This document shows positions 18,789-27,093 of a DNA stretch of 64,000 nt, in pieces. The position numbers were made by a program, and so were the translations under genes. This DNA comes from Verrucomicrobiales bacterium (GTDB lineage: Bacteria > Verrucomicrobiota > Verrucomicrobiia > Verrucomicrobiales > DEV007). The stretch covers positions 1 to 64,000 of the forward strand of contig JAPYUT010000003.1 of NCBI GenBank assembly GCA_029940475.1, read 5' to 3'. The first letter of the stretch is position 1, and the number at the start of each line of letters is the position of its first letter. The notes beneath the pieces are model-generated. The model did not search any database. It saw only the letters and a list, made by a program, of their open reading frames with translations, and was not told the DNA's origin.

Positions 18789-19682
18789 TCAGTAATCGCG
18801 TTCCAAGAGATAGTGCGCCATCTCATGAAGCCGTGAGGCTTTGCTGCCGAGCGGTTTGAGAGCTGCGATTGCCACGGAGGTAAGGCGTGCGGCTTCCCTG
18901 CGGGATTTTTGCAGCCCGTGGAGTGAGGGATAGGTTGTTTTGTTGGCTGCCATGTCCTTGCCGGCACTCTTGCCGAGTTTCTCGCTGCTCTGGGTAATGT
19001 CGAGGATGTCGTCGATTACCTGGAAGGCAAGCCCGGTGGATTGGCCGAATTTAGTCAGGGCGGCAAGCCTGCGGGGGCTTGCACCGGCGGCCATTGCGCC
19101 AAGGCGCAGTGAGCAGGTCAATAAAGCCGCAGTCTTGCTTTCGTGAATAAAGCGCAATTCACGGCTACTCAGCCCTCCACCTTCACCCTCAATATCCATG
19201 ACCTGCCCACCAACGAGATGCTTGCTGCCTGCAGTGAGTGCCAGTTCGTGAACCATGTCCCCGGTACTGTATTTCCTGGCAGGTCTGCTGAAGCCGATGA
19301 TCTCAAAGGCGAGTGTAAGCAGTGCATCACCGGCAAGCACGGCGACAGCCTCACCGTAAATCCTGTGGTTTGTTGGATTGCCGCGTCGCAGATCGTCATT
19401 ATCCATACAGGGAAGATCGTCGTGGATCAGCGAATAAGTGTGGATGCATTCCACTGCGCAGGCTGCGGGAATAGCCAGGGTGTCGTTTCCTTCACATGCC
19501 TCTGCCGCGGCGAGGCAGAGGATCGGGCGTAAGCGTTTTCCGCCCGCAAAAACACTGTAGCGCATTGCTTCATGGAGAGTCCTTGGACGGCATGAGGCGC
19601 GCGGCAGAAATTCCCGCAGCGCCGTATTTATCCGCTTTTGCTGTGCAGCGGCATAGGTTTTAAGGTTCCCGGCAGACTTCAC
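18789..19682 (-). CDS. ispA: Polyprenyl (farnesyl) diphosphate synthase
   Basis: A 297-residue trans-prenyltransferase. The first Asp-rich motif is DDLPCMDNDDLRRG (about residue 94) and the second is VIDDILDIT; the GGKRLRP and GDALLT motifs are also present. The four-residue spacing in DDLPCMD marks the type I/II bacterial FPP synthase group. It condenses IPP with DMAPP/GPP, giving FPP for quinone side chains and undecaprenyl phosphate. The product chain length cannot be fixed from sequence alone. It converges on psd with 33 bases between stops, and asd lies just upstream on the same strand. Confidence 0.92.
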   Translation of the reverse strand: MKSAGNLKTYAAAQQKRINTALREFLPRASCRPRTLHEAMRYSVFAGGKRLRPILCLAAAEACEGNDTLAIPAACAVECIHTYSLIHDDLPCMDNDDLRRGNPTNHRIYGEAVAVLAGDALLTLAFEIIGFSRPARKYSTGDMVHELALTAGSKHLVGGQVMDIEGEGGGLSSRELRFIHESKTAALLTCSLRLGAMAAGASPRRLAALTKFGQSTGLAFQVIDDILDITQSSEKLGKSAGKDMAANKTTYPSLHGLQKSRREAARLTSVAIAALKPLGSKASRLHEMAHYLLERDY

Positions 19683-19687
19683 AATAT

Positions 19688-20689
19688 TCAGGTTAACAGT
19701 TCAGCGATCTGGACTGCGTTGAGTGCGGCCCCCTTGCGAACCTGGTCGCCAACCACCCAGAAAGTCAGGGCATTGTCCAGCACGATATCTTCGCGGATAC
19801 GTCCAACCAGGCAGTTGTCTTTGGCGGTGGTGTCGAGTGGAGTTGGGAATAAGCCCTCAGAGGGATTGTCACAGACATCGACGCCCGGCGCGGCACGAAT
19901 GAGTTCCCGGGCCTTATTGACATCCGGGCTCGACTCGAATTGCGCGGTCACTGCAATTGAGTGTGAGCGGTAGACGGGAACACGCACGCAGGTGACCGAG
20001 GCGCGGAAGTCGGTGGCACCGAGAATCCTCCGGCTTTCATTCTCCATCTTCATTTCCTCCCTGGTGTAGCCGTTGTCCAGGAAGGCATCGACCTGGGGGA
20101 TCACATTAAAGGCGATCTGGTGGGGATAGACTTTCATCTCAACGGGATTTCCCTCCGCGATGGCCTGGATTTGTGTCTCAAGCTCAAGGATCCCCGCCGC
20201 TCCGCTGCCGGATACGGCCTGATAACTTGATGCGATAACCTTCCTGGCATTCCACTGCCGGTGCAGCGGGTTGAGGCCCATCAGGGTGACAATGGTGGTG
20301 CAGTTCGGGTTGGAGATAATTCCCTTGTGTGTTTCGGCATCCTGAGGATTGATCTCGGGAATCACCAGCGGCACATCCGGATCCATGCGGAAAGCTGAAG
20401 AGTTGTCGATTACAACTGCTCCGGCGTTGACGGCAACCGGGACGAATTCCCTGGAAATGTCTCCACCGGCACTGAACAGGGCAATGTCGATACCGGTAAA
20501 GGAATCAAGAGAAAGTTCCGCCACGCTGATATCCTGCCCGCGGAAGTGGATTGTTTTTCCAGCTGAGCGTGCCGATGCCAGTGGTGTTAATTTGCCAATG
20601 GGAAAATCGCGTTCTTCAAGGCATGTTGCCATTTCCTGCCCTACGGCGCCGGTAATGCCGACAATCGCTACATTTGGTTTATCTGCCAT
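19688..20689 (-). CDS. asd: Aspartate-semialdehyde dehydrogenase
   Basis: Reduces aspartyl phosphate to aspartate semialdehyde for lysine, threonine, methionine and diaminopimelate synthesis. The start at 20689 (MADKPNVAIVG) precedes the NADP-binding VGITGAVGQEM; a longer frame to 20755 lacks homology. The catalytic Cys is in SNPNCTTIV, followed by QAVSGSGAAG. The His-containing RVPVYRSHSIAV block is also present. The 333-residue length is typical. It starts five bases after the ispA start codon upstream neighbour and diverges from the L,D-transpeptidase gene by about 60 bases. It feeds metX at 25-26 kb. Confidence 0.95.
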   Translation of the reverse strand: MADKPNVAIVGITGAVGQEMATCLEERDFPIGKLTPLASARSAGKTIHFRGQDISVAELSLDSFTGIDIALFSAGGDISREFVPVAVNAGAVVIDNSSAFRMDPDVPLVIPEINPQDAETHKGIISNPNCTTIVTLMGLNPLHRQWNARKVIASSYQAVSGSGAAGILELETQIQAIAEGNPVEMKVYPHQIAFNVIPQVDAFLDNGYTREEMKMENESRRILGATDFRASVTCVRVPVYRSHSIAVTAQFESSPDVNKARELIRAAPGVDVCDNPSEGLFPTPLDTTAKDNCLVGRIREDIVLDNALTFWVVGDQVRKGAALNAVQIAELLT

Positions 20690-20749
20690 GGTTGTTGCGT
20701 ATTTTATCCGTTGCTTGCGGGACGGAGATTCTAGCGCGTGGTTACGGCG

Positions 20750-21229
20750 ATGCAAACAAGAGAGAACAATGCTGGAGGAAGGAGCGTTGAGATCTCAATT
20801 CCAGGTCAGCATTTGCGGGTGTTTGATGGCAAGAGGGAAATAGCATCCTTTATCGTGTCGACTTCAAAATTCGGGGTGGGGAGCAGGGAGGGCAGCAACA
20901 TGACGCCGCTGGGTAATTTTAAAATAAGTGAGAAGATTGGTGAAGGAGCAGCGCTTATGACGATTTTTAGTGGCCGGGAACCGGTTGGTGTTTATGATCG
21001 TGAACAATCATCAGGGGAGGACCTTGTCATGACGCGTATAATGTGGCTGCATGGATCCGAGGCGCATAATGCCAATACGCGCGGGCGTTATATCTATATT
21101 CACGGCACCAATCAGGAGCATTGCCTTGGGCAACCTGCCAGTTTCGGCTGCATTCGAATGGGCAATGAGGATGTGGTGGACCTGTTCGAAATGATTGATG
21201 TCGGCAACAGGGTGAGGATCTTTGAATAG
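20750..21229 (+). CDS. L,D-transpeptidase (YkuD fold)
   Basis: The YkuD catalytic block is clear: IYIHGTNQ followed by PASFGCIRMGNEDVVDLF, with the nucleophile Cys and the preceding conserved His. The N-terminal part has GQHLRVFDGKREIASFIVST and TPLGNF, the usual strand before the core. These enzymes form 3-3 cross-links in peptidoglycan or attach proteins to it. No signal peptide is obvious in this 159-residue form from the ATG at 20750 (a GTG at 20738 is also possible), so export is unclear. A short lipoprotein follows about 85 bases downstream. Confidence 0.85.
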   Translation: MQTRENNAGGRSVEISIPGQHLRVFDGKREIASFIVSTSKFGVGSREGSNMTPLGNFKISEKIGEGAALMTIFSGREPVGVYDREQSSGEDLVMTRIMWLHGSEAHNANTRGRYIYIHGTNQEHCLGQPASFGCIRMGNEDVVDLFEMIDVGNRVRIFE

Positions 21230-21313
21230 CAGAGCAGATACTTGCAAAGGCGATTTCCTTCGCTAGTTTCCTGACTGAACCAACGATCAACCATACCATA
21301 CTAAATAGACTCT

Positions 21314-21469
21314 ATGAAATTGCTTCGTATATTTTCTCTGCTTGCCGCTGCTAGCGGGTTGCTTATTCTAGGTGCCTGTAAATCGCGTAATGTTGCGCCT
21401 CTGGTCACCCAGCCCGATATTGTGCCGAGTGCTATTGCCCCTGGTGCCTACATTGACAGTGGCAAGTAA
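21314..21469 (+). CDS. Small lipoprotein (51 residues)
   Basis: A short open frame encodes MKLLRIFSLLAAASGLL followed by ILGACKSRN and an Ala/Pro-rich tail ending YIDSGK. The lipobox LGAC with a hydrophobic h-region and KLLR n-region is a textbook lipoprotein signal; the mature chain is about 28 residues, acylated at Cys. It is directly followed by a strong intrinsic terminator, which supports expression. Function is unknown; location after an L,D-transpeptidase hints at cell-envelope work. Confidence 0.75.
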   Translation: MKLLRIFSLLAAASGLLILGACKSRNVAPLVTQPDIVPSAIAPGAYIDSGK

Positions 21470-21497
21470 ATAGATCAAGCCAGCAAGGCTCTCGAAG

Positions 21498-21529
21498 GGC
21501 GGGTGATTCCAGGATCACCCGCCTTTTTT
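21498..21529 (+). terminator. Rho-independent terminator after small lipoprotein
   Basis: A perfect 10-bp stem GGCGGGTGAT/ATCACCCGCC with a six-base loop (TCCAGG) is followed by six T. It ends the lipoprotein transcript. The stem and T-run also overlap the last codons of the convergent mpg gene (stop at 21515-21517). Confidence 0.9.
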
Positions 21530-22087
21530 CTGTGCACTGACAAACTTGCTTCCTTTCTTTAAAAAGCGCCATGGCAGCTCAGCCGATCTGCTAATGCCAA
21601 TACGGGTGGTGGTGAGGATCTCAACCGGTGACTCGGGTTCGTGGAAGCGGAATTTTGCAGTGCGACTCACGAAACTTTTACCGTGGTCCCGACCGTCTAT
21701 TGCCATCGCAATTGTCAACTTACCGGGACCGGAGCACAAATCGCGGATATTTTCCCTGCCCCGCCGCCGGCGCATGGTCGTAATTCCGCGTTGAGGTTCA
21801 AGTGCACGCAACAGCACGAATCCGTCACCGGATTTGCCCTTCACCAGGACGTTGGCCAGCCAATACATGCCGTAATTAAGGTATACGTATGCAGCGCCGG
21901 CATCGTGCTCGGCAACGAACCGGCGTGCTGACGGGCGCGAGAAGGTATGGGCGGCCTCATCACCCACGGCGGCATAGGCTTCGGTCTCAACCACGATGCC
22001 GGAGCAGTTGCCGCACTTGAGCTCAGCCCCGATCAATTTCCGGGCGGCAGTGAGGGGATCGGTGCGGAATGACTCGGTATCTAGCAT
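21515..22087 (-). CDS. mpg: 3-methyladenine DNA glycosylase (AAG/Mpg family)
   Basis: The 190-residue protein has the AAG family core: GVVETEAY-like IVVETEAYAAVGDEAAH, the YVYLNYGMYW block, and LLRALEPQRG with PGKLT downstream (LCSGPGKLTIAMAI). The Glu of VETEAY is the catalytic residue that activates water. It excises alkylated and deaminated purines in base-excision repair. Its 3' end overlaps the intrinsic terminator of the convergent lipoprotein gene. Length agrees with bacterial members. Confidence 0.92.
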   Translation of the reverse strand: MLDTESFRTDPLTAARKLIGAELKCGNCSGIVVETEAYAAVGDEAAHTFSRPSARRFVAEHDAGAAYVYLNYGMYWLANVLVKGKSGDGFVLLRALEPQRGITTMRRRRGRENIRDLCSGPGKLTIAMAIDGRDHGKSFVSRTAKFRFHEPESPVEILTTTRIGISRSAELPWRFLKKGSKFVSAQKKGG

Positions 22088-22169
22088 CCGGTAGGTTTTT
22101 CTTGATCAGGTGTTCTGGAGCCGGGTGTTTATTGCGCCGGTAAATAATACTATTGCTGTGGAGGCAGGG

Positions 22170-22925
22170 CTACAAGCCGGTGGGGTGGTCAATAAACGCG
22201 TGCTTTACTCCATACTTCTGCGCCAGGTGGCCGGCCAGGGCCTGCACGCCGAAAGTCTCGGTCGCGTAGTGCCCGGCGTAGATCAGGTTTACTCCCAGTT
22301 CCTCGGCAAGGGTGTAGGTATGGTGCGGACCTTCACCCGTGATGAAAGTATCAATTCCGCTTGCGGCCGCCGATTCAATTTGCGCTCCAGCCCCTCCGGT
22401 GATGACACCGATGTGTTTTACCCTTGAAGTTGCCCCGGGGGCGAGATGCACCGGGCCACTGACCGCTTTCTCGATTTTCTTAAGCAGGGTTCTTCGCTGC
22501 ATATCAACCTCAAAACGAAGGCCGATTGGAATTCCCTGCCAATCAAGGAAGGGGGTTGGCTTGCCCAGGCCGATGGCTTTTGCCAGCAGGATGTTGTTTC
22601 CGAATCTCGGATGGACATCGAGTGGAATGTGGCAGGAGTAGATCGCCATGTTGGCGGCCATGGCCAATTTCAGTTTTTCATAAAGGGCTCCCTGGATTCT
22701 CTGCGTTCCTCCCCAGAACATGCCGTGGTGGACGATCAGCAGGTCGGTCTTCGACTTGACGGCTTGGCGGATCACGGGCAGCACGGCATCAACGGCAGAT
22801 GTGATGTTGCATATCGACTCCCCGCCATGCAACTGCAGCCCGTTGAGAGCACCGGGATAATCGGGGATCTTGCTTATTTTAAGCTGGCGATCGAGGTATG
22901 CGACAATGTCGTTAAGCTTGGCCAT
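22170..22925 (-). CDS. NIF3-like dinuclear metal-centre protein
   Basis: This 251-residue protein has the NIF3/DUF34 metal motifs: LLIVHHGMFWGG near the middle and GHYATETFGVQALAG near the C-terminus. The start MAKLNDIVAYLDRQLKI and PGALNGLQLHG are also typical. The family forms hexameric rings with a two-metal centre; E. coli YbgI is an example, and links to GTP cyclohydrolase I have been suggested. The reaction is not settled. It diverges from ychF with about 47 bases between starts. Confidence 0.9.
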   Translation of the reverse strand: MAKLNDIVAYLDRQLKISKIPDYPGALNGLQLHGGESICNITSAVDAVLPVIRQAVKSKTDLLIVHHGMFWGGTQRIQGALYEKLKLAMAANMAIYSCHIPLDVHPRFGNNILLAKAIGLGKPTPFLDWQGIPIGLRFEVDMQRRTLLKKIEKAVSGPVHLAPGATSRVKHIGVITGGAGAQIESAAASGIDTFITGEGPHHTYTLAEELGVNLIYAGHYATETFGVQALAGHLAQKYGVKHAFIDHPTGL

Positions 22926-22972
22926 GTGTCACTCTTGCGCCCCTTGCGCTTCAAGTCTAGTCTCCCCGCCCT

Positions 22973-24091
22973 ATGCTTAAGGCCGGAATAGTAGGAATGC
23001 CGAACGTCGGGAAATCGACTTTGTTCAATGCCGTGACCCGCAACCGCAATGCGGAGGCGGCCAATTACCCGTTCTGCACGATTGATCCCAATGTTGGCGT
23101 GGTTACCGTCCCGGATCCGAGGCTGCAGGTTTTGAGCGATATGTCAGGCTCACAGAAGCTGATACCCGCAGCCATTGAGTTTGTGGATATCGCCGGTCTG
23201 GTGGAGGGGGCATCCGAGGGAGCCGGCCTGGGCAACAAGTTCCTGGCCAATATTCGCGAGACCGATGCCATTGTGCAGGTTGTGCGCTGTTTTGAGAACG
23301 ATGAAATCATTCACGAGCTTGGCAGCGTAGACCCGTTGCGTGATATTGAGATCATTAACGCGGAACTGGTTCTCGCTGATCATGCAGCCCTCGAAAAGCG
23401 CAGGGCGGCACGCGAGAAGAAGGCCAAGGGCGGGGACAAGGAGGCCAGGGCAGAGCTCGATGTGATGGATAAGCTGTTGCCGCATCTTGATGACGGGAAT
23501 CCTGCACTTACGGCCGACATCAGTGATGATGAGCGAAAGCTCATGATGCGGGAGTTTTTCCTGCTCAGTTCAAAGCGCACTATTTTTGCCTGCAATGTTT
23601 CCGAGGATGAGTTGGCGGCTGCGCTGAATGATCCCGAGGGCAATCCGATGGTGGGCAAAGTGCGCCAGTACGCAAAGCAAGCGCACGGGGCGGAAGCGAT
23701 CGTTATTTCAGCACACATCGAGGAGGAAATGATTGACCTGGAGATTGAAGAGGCAGCGGAGTTTCTTGCCGACATGGGTATAAGCGACAGCGGCGTGTCG
23801 GCGTTGATTCGTTCTGTTTACCATCTGCTTGGCCTGAGTACTTACCTGACAACAGGTGAGCAGGAGACCCGTGCCTGGACGATCCCCACCGGGGTCAAGG
23901 CACCGCAGGCGGCAGGGGTTATCCATACTGATTTTGAGCGCGGCTTTATTGCCGCCGAGGTGGTTCATTATAACGACCTTACAGAGCTTGGTTCAAAGGC
24001 GGCAGCCCGTGATGCCGGCAAACTGCGCATTGAAGGCAAGGATTATGAGGTCAGGGACGGTGATGTTGTTGAGTTCCGCTTTAACGTGTAG
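22973..24091 (+). CDS. ychF: YchF-type redox-regulated P-loop ATPase
   Basis: This 372-residue member of the OBG GTPase superfamily has G1 GMPNVGKS, G3 [12 protein letters not shown] and the NVSEDEL region in place of the canonical NKxD, consistent with ATP rather than GTP preference. A coiled-coil helical domain sits near residues 130-190 and a C-terminal TGS-like domain ends [13 protein letters not shown]. YchF binds ribosomes and affects stress responses. Length is close to the 363 residues of the E. coli protein. Confidence 0.96.
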   Translation: MLKAGIVGMPNVGKSTLFNAVTRNRNAEAANYPFCTIDPNVGVVTVPDPRLQVLSDMSGSQKLIPAAIEFVDIAGLVEGASEGAGLGNKFLANIRETDAIVQVVRCFENDEIIHELGSVDPLRDIEIINAELVLADHAALEKRRAAREKKAKGGDKEARAELDVMDKLLPHLDDGNPALTADISDDERKLMMREFFLLSSKRTIFACNVSEDELAAALNDPEGNPMVGKVRQYAKQAHGAEAIVISAHIEEEMIDLEIEEAAEFLADMGISDSGVSALIRSVYHLLGLSTYLTTGEQETRAWTIPTGVKAPQAAGVIHTDFERGFIAAEVVHYNDLTELGSKAAARDAGKLRIEGKDYEVRDGDVVEFRFNV

Positions 24092-24170
24092 CGGCGCTGT
24101 TGCTTCCAGCGCGGCGATCGCGCGCAATCACCTTGCAAATTAACGCTGCCAGTGAACATTCGTATGCCAC

Positions 24171-25004
24171 ATGAGTGTCCTCGGCTCGAGCTTTAAGGAA
24201 CCGGTCCGCATCCTTTCCGACCTGCACCTGGCTCACCCGGGAAGCACAGTGTCCGATGTCCGGCAACTGTGCCCCCTGCTGGAGGGAGCCGGGACACTGC
24301 TGTTCAACGGTGATACCTTTGAGTTGCGTAAAGAGGCTCTTCGCAAGAGGACTGAAGAGTGTCGTTCTGAGCTCGAGGAATTGTGCAGGGAACTTGGTGT
24401 TGATCCCGTGTTCATGACCGGCAACCATGATCCCAGGATTTCCGGGCATCATTATTTTGATCTTTGCGGGGGCAAGGTATTCCTGACCCATGGCGATATT
24501 CTCTACGAGGATGTTTCGCCGTGGAGCAAGCTGATTGCTGATATGCGCGAGGTGCTTGACCGCATCCGCAGGGAGTATCCTCCTGATTATCTCAATGACC
24601 TTGAATTGAGCCTGAACGCGGCCAAGCGTATTGCTGCAGAGACCAGGGTGCGCAAGGCGATACGGGTGGGCAGTTTTCGCACATTAAGAACGCTGTTGGC
24701 CGAGGCATGGCCCCCTCACCGCCCGGCAATGATTCTCAAGACATGGCTGTGCTCACACTATCGCGGGCATGAGGTTCGCAACCGGTTTCGTCCCAAAGCT
24801 GATTTTATTATATACGGGCACACACATCGGGCCTTATTGCATGAGCATGCCGGTAAACATGTCATCAATACAGGTGCCTTCATGCCACTTTCCAGAGCCA
24901 TGGTGGTGGAGATTAAAGGCGGCGAAATGATCGTGAACGAGATTTCCAGAAGGGCAGGTACCTTTCAGAAAGGTCGTCAACGGGCGGCGTGGAAAATTGC
25001 CTAG
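24171..25004 (+). CDS. Calcineurin-like metallophosphoesterase (LpxH-like)
   Basis: All five metal-binding motifs are present in order: SDLHL, NGDTFEL, GNHDPR, THGDILYE and YGHTHRA. This is the LpxH/YbbF-like arrangement, in which UDP-2,3-diacylglucosamine is hydrolysed in lipid A synthesis; but the 277-residue protein has an extra helical stretch (about 125-200) and substrate is not certain. No signal peptide is seen, so it is likely cytoplasmic. It is 79 bases after ychF on the same strand and convergent with metX. Confidence 0.78.
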   Translation: MSVLGSSFKEPVRILSDLHLAHPGSTVSDVRQLCPLLEGAGTLLFNGDTFELRKEALRKRTEECRSELEELCRELGVDPVFMTGNHDPRISGHHYFDLCGGKVFLTHGDILYEDVSPWSKLIADMREVLDRIRREYPPDYLNDLELSLNAAKRIAAETRVRKAIRVGSFRTLRTLLAEAWPPHRPAMILKTWLCSHYRGHEVRNRFRPKADFIIYGHTHRALLHEHAGKHVINTGAFMPLSRAMVVEIKGGEMIVNEISRRAGTFQKGRQRAAWKIA

Positions 25005-25093
25005 CAGGTCGGCAGGGGGAACAGTTTCCGTGCCTTTCCAGCAAGCTGTTGCAGGCATGCTTGTTCATTCACAAGTAACTTACCTGCAAAAAG

Positions 25094-26260
25094 TTAATCA
25101 GTATTGTTTTCGAGTATGAAATGCAGGTGGGGGGTATACAAATTCGGTTCGAGCAAAAAAGAGTCATGCCCTTTTTCTGAATGCACGGTAATGCGGGTGG
25201 GGGCTATGCCGCCCTGAGCTATTGCGGCGGCAAGATCCTCCTGTTGATCGGGATAATAACAGACATCGGAGTCGATCGTAAAGATCAGGTAATGTTGATG
25301 TTTGCAGCGTGCGAACATTGCAGCGTAATCCTTGAAGCCCGCCTCGCCCAGCAGGTCGAAGCTTTGCCATGCATCCATGATACGCAGGTAGGTGTTGGCA
25401 TCGAAGCGGCGCACAAATTTCTGGCCCTGGTGAAGCATGTAAGACTCGATCGGGGTGCGTAGCGCGTACCAGGAATTATCCTTCTCGATTCCGCCCTGCA
25501 CAATTTTTCTTGCCCGGCGCTCAAGTGTGTTGAGTGAAATGAATGCCTTGTGTCCGATCATCCGGGCCAGTGCAAGCCCGCGTTCCGGGGTCTTGCCCTC
25601 GTAGTAGTTTCCGCCCTTGAAATTACCATCCGCTTCAATCGCCGAGATCTGTTCAAGGTTGTGGATCCTCTGCAGTAATGAGGTGGCGATCCCGCTGGCG
25701 AGTGCCACCACTTTATCGACGCGTTCAGGGTAACGGGTGGCCAGGCTGAGTCCCATCATTCCCCCCAGCGAACTGCCAACGACGGCATGCAGTTTGTTGA
25801 TTTCAAGATGGTCGAGGAGCTTGATCTGTGAATCAACGATATCGCTGATGGCAACACGCGGGAACGATGATCCGTAGGGTTTTCCGGTCGCCGGGTTTTC
25901 AGAACTTGGCCCGGTTGAGCCATAGCAGCCCCCGAGATAGTTTACGCATATGACACAAAATTTTTCGGTGTCGAGTGCCTTGCCCGGTCCCACGAAGCCG
26001 TCCCACCAGCCAGCCTGGCATTCCTTGTCCCACTGGACGGTGAGCCCGGGAACACTTCCGGTATGGCCGGCGGCGTGCTGGCTCGCGCTGAGGGCATGAA
26101 AGAGCAGGATCACGTTGTCGTGCTCCTTGGAGAGATCGCCATACATCTCGTAGGCCAGGGTAAAATCCTCAAGGATCTCACCACAGCGCAGCACAAGCGG
26201 CGAGGCCGCGTCTGTGAAGTGGAAAAACTGAGTTTTTGTCTGGCCGATGCTTCCGATCAT
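25094..26260 (-). CDS. metX: Homoserine O-acetyltransferase (MetX family)
   Basis: A 388-residue alpha/beta-hydrolase-fold acyltransferase. The nucleophile elbow is VVGSSLGGMMGL; GSTGPSSENPATGKPYGSSFP is the family-specific block (shown here in pieces: GSTGPSS and YGSSFP); the C-terminal His is in EKGHDSFLL. It transfers an acyl group from acyl-CoA to homoserine for methionine synthesis. Whether acetyl- or succinyl-CoA is used cannot be read by eye. The upstream divergent gene is a methyltransferase, but not an evident MetW. Confidence 0.92.
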   Translation of the reverse strand: MIGSIGQTKTQFFHFTDAASPLVLRCGEILEDFTLAYEMYGDLSKEHDNVILLFHALSASQHAAGHTGSVPGLTVQWDKECQAGWWDGFVGPGKALDTEKFCVICVNYLGGCYGSTGPSSENPATGKPYGSSFPRVAISDIVDSQIKLLDHLEINKLHAVVGSSLGGMMGLSLATRYPERVDKVVALASGIATSLLQRIHNLEQISAIEADGNFKGGNYYEGKTPERGLALARMIGHKAFISLNTLERRARKIVQGGIEKDNSWYALRTPIESYMLHQGQKFVRRFDANTYLRIMDAWQSFDLLGEAGFKDYAAMFARCKHQHYLIFTIDSDVCYYPDQQEDLAAAIAQGGIAPTRITVHSEKGHDSFLLEPNLYTPHLHFILENNTD

Positions 26261-26324
26261 GCGATCGGGACTGTAATCGCGAATTTCATAATGACGAATG
26301 CCGAAATTCGGGCGAATGGGCAGG

Positions 26325-27092
26325 ATGTCTTATAAGGATTATAACGGGCTTGAAGCAGAATTGTATGATGTGTTGCGCGGGGGCGATGAAATGGATGAAA
26401 TAGGATTTTATAGCAATGTGGCGTCCGAAAAAGGCGGGACCTGCCTTGATGTGGGTTGCGGCACGGGACGTGTCCTGATTCCTCTGGCTCAGCAGGGAAT
26501 TGATATCATGGGCCTGGATTCATCGCAGGTCATGGTTGAGCAGTGTCGTTCCAGGGTCTTGGCGGCAGGCTTATCAGCAGAAATCGTGAGGGATGACATG
26601 AGAAATTTTGATCTCGGTAGACAATTTAACCTGGTGATTGTCCCGGGCGCCTCTTTCCAGCTTCTCGATGCGCGCGCGGATGCCAGGGCATCCCTGGAGC
26701 GTATGCGCGCTCATTTATTGCCGGGAGGTCTGTTGCTGATGAGTCTTTTTACACCATACTACGAGATTGTTAACGAGTCACTGGATGGGGTCTGGAGACT
26801 GGAGAAAGACGAGCCGTTTGGCGATGAGGGACAGCGGGCATTGTGTCATGTTTGCTCTGACCTTGACCGCTGTGAACAACTCATGGAGACGAGGCATCGA
26901 TTTGAAGTTATTGATGGCGGTGGCGCTACTCTTAACTCGGAGATGAAGCTTTCCCGGCTGCGCTGGTACGGAAAATATGAGCTGGATCTTTTACTGGCAG
27001 CTGTCGGGTTTGGCTCGGTGGAGATGCTCGGGAATTTCGGGGACTATGAAGCCGGTGACGGAGATACCGCAGTGGCTGTTTTTGCAACATGA
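26325..27092 (+). CDS. Class I SAM-dependent methyltransferase
   Basis: Start ATG at 26325 (MSYKDYNGLEAELYDVL) is chosen since the preceding codons from 26298 lack similarity; GGGCAGG lies just upstream. Motif I is CLDVGCGTGRVLIPLA, motif II IMGLDSS, motif III DMRNFDL, and GGLLLMSLF follows. The 255-residue protein is otherwise generic. It lies immediately before the ferritin-like/ATP-grasp gene, with TGATATG at the junction (stop, one base, ATG), so the two are almost certainly co-translated and functionally linked. Substrate is unknown. Confidence 0.85.
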   Translation: MSYKDYNGLEAELYDVLRGGDEMDEIGFYSNVASEKGGTCLDVGCGTGRVLIPLAQQGIDIMGLDSSQVMVEQCRSRVLAAGLSAEIVRDDMRNFDLGRQFNLVIVPGASFQLLDARADARASLERMRAHLLPGGLLLMSLFTPYYEIVNESLDGVWRLEKDEPFGDEGQRALCHVCSDLDRCEQLMETRHRFEVIDGGGATLNSEMKLSRLRWYGKYELDLLLAAVGFGSVEMLGNFGDYEAGDGDTAVAVFAT

Positions 27093-27093
27093 T

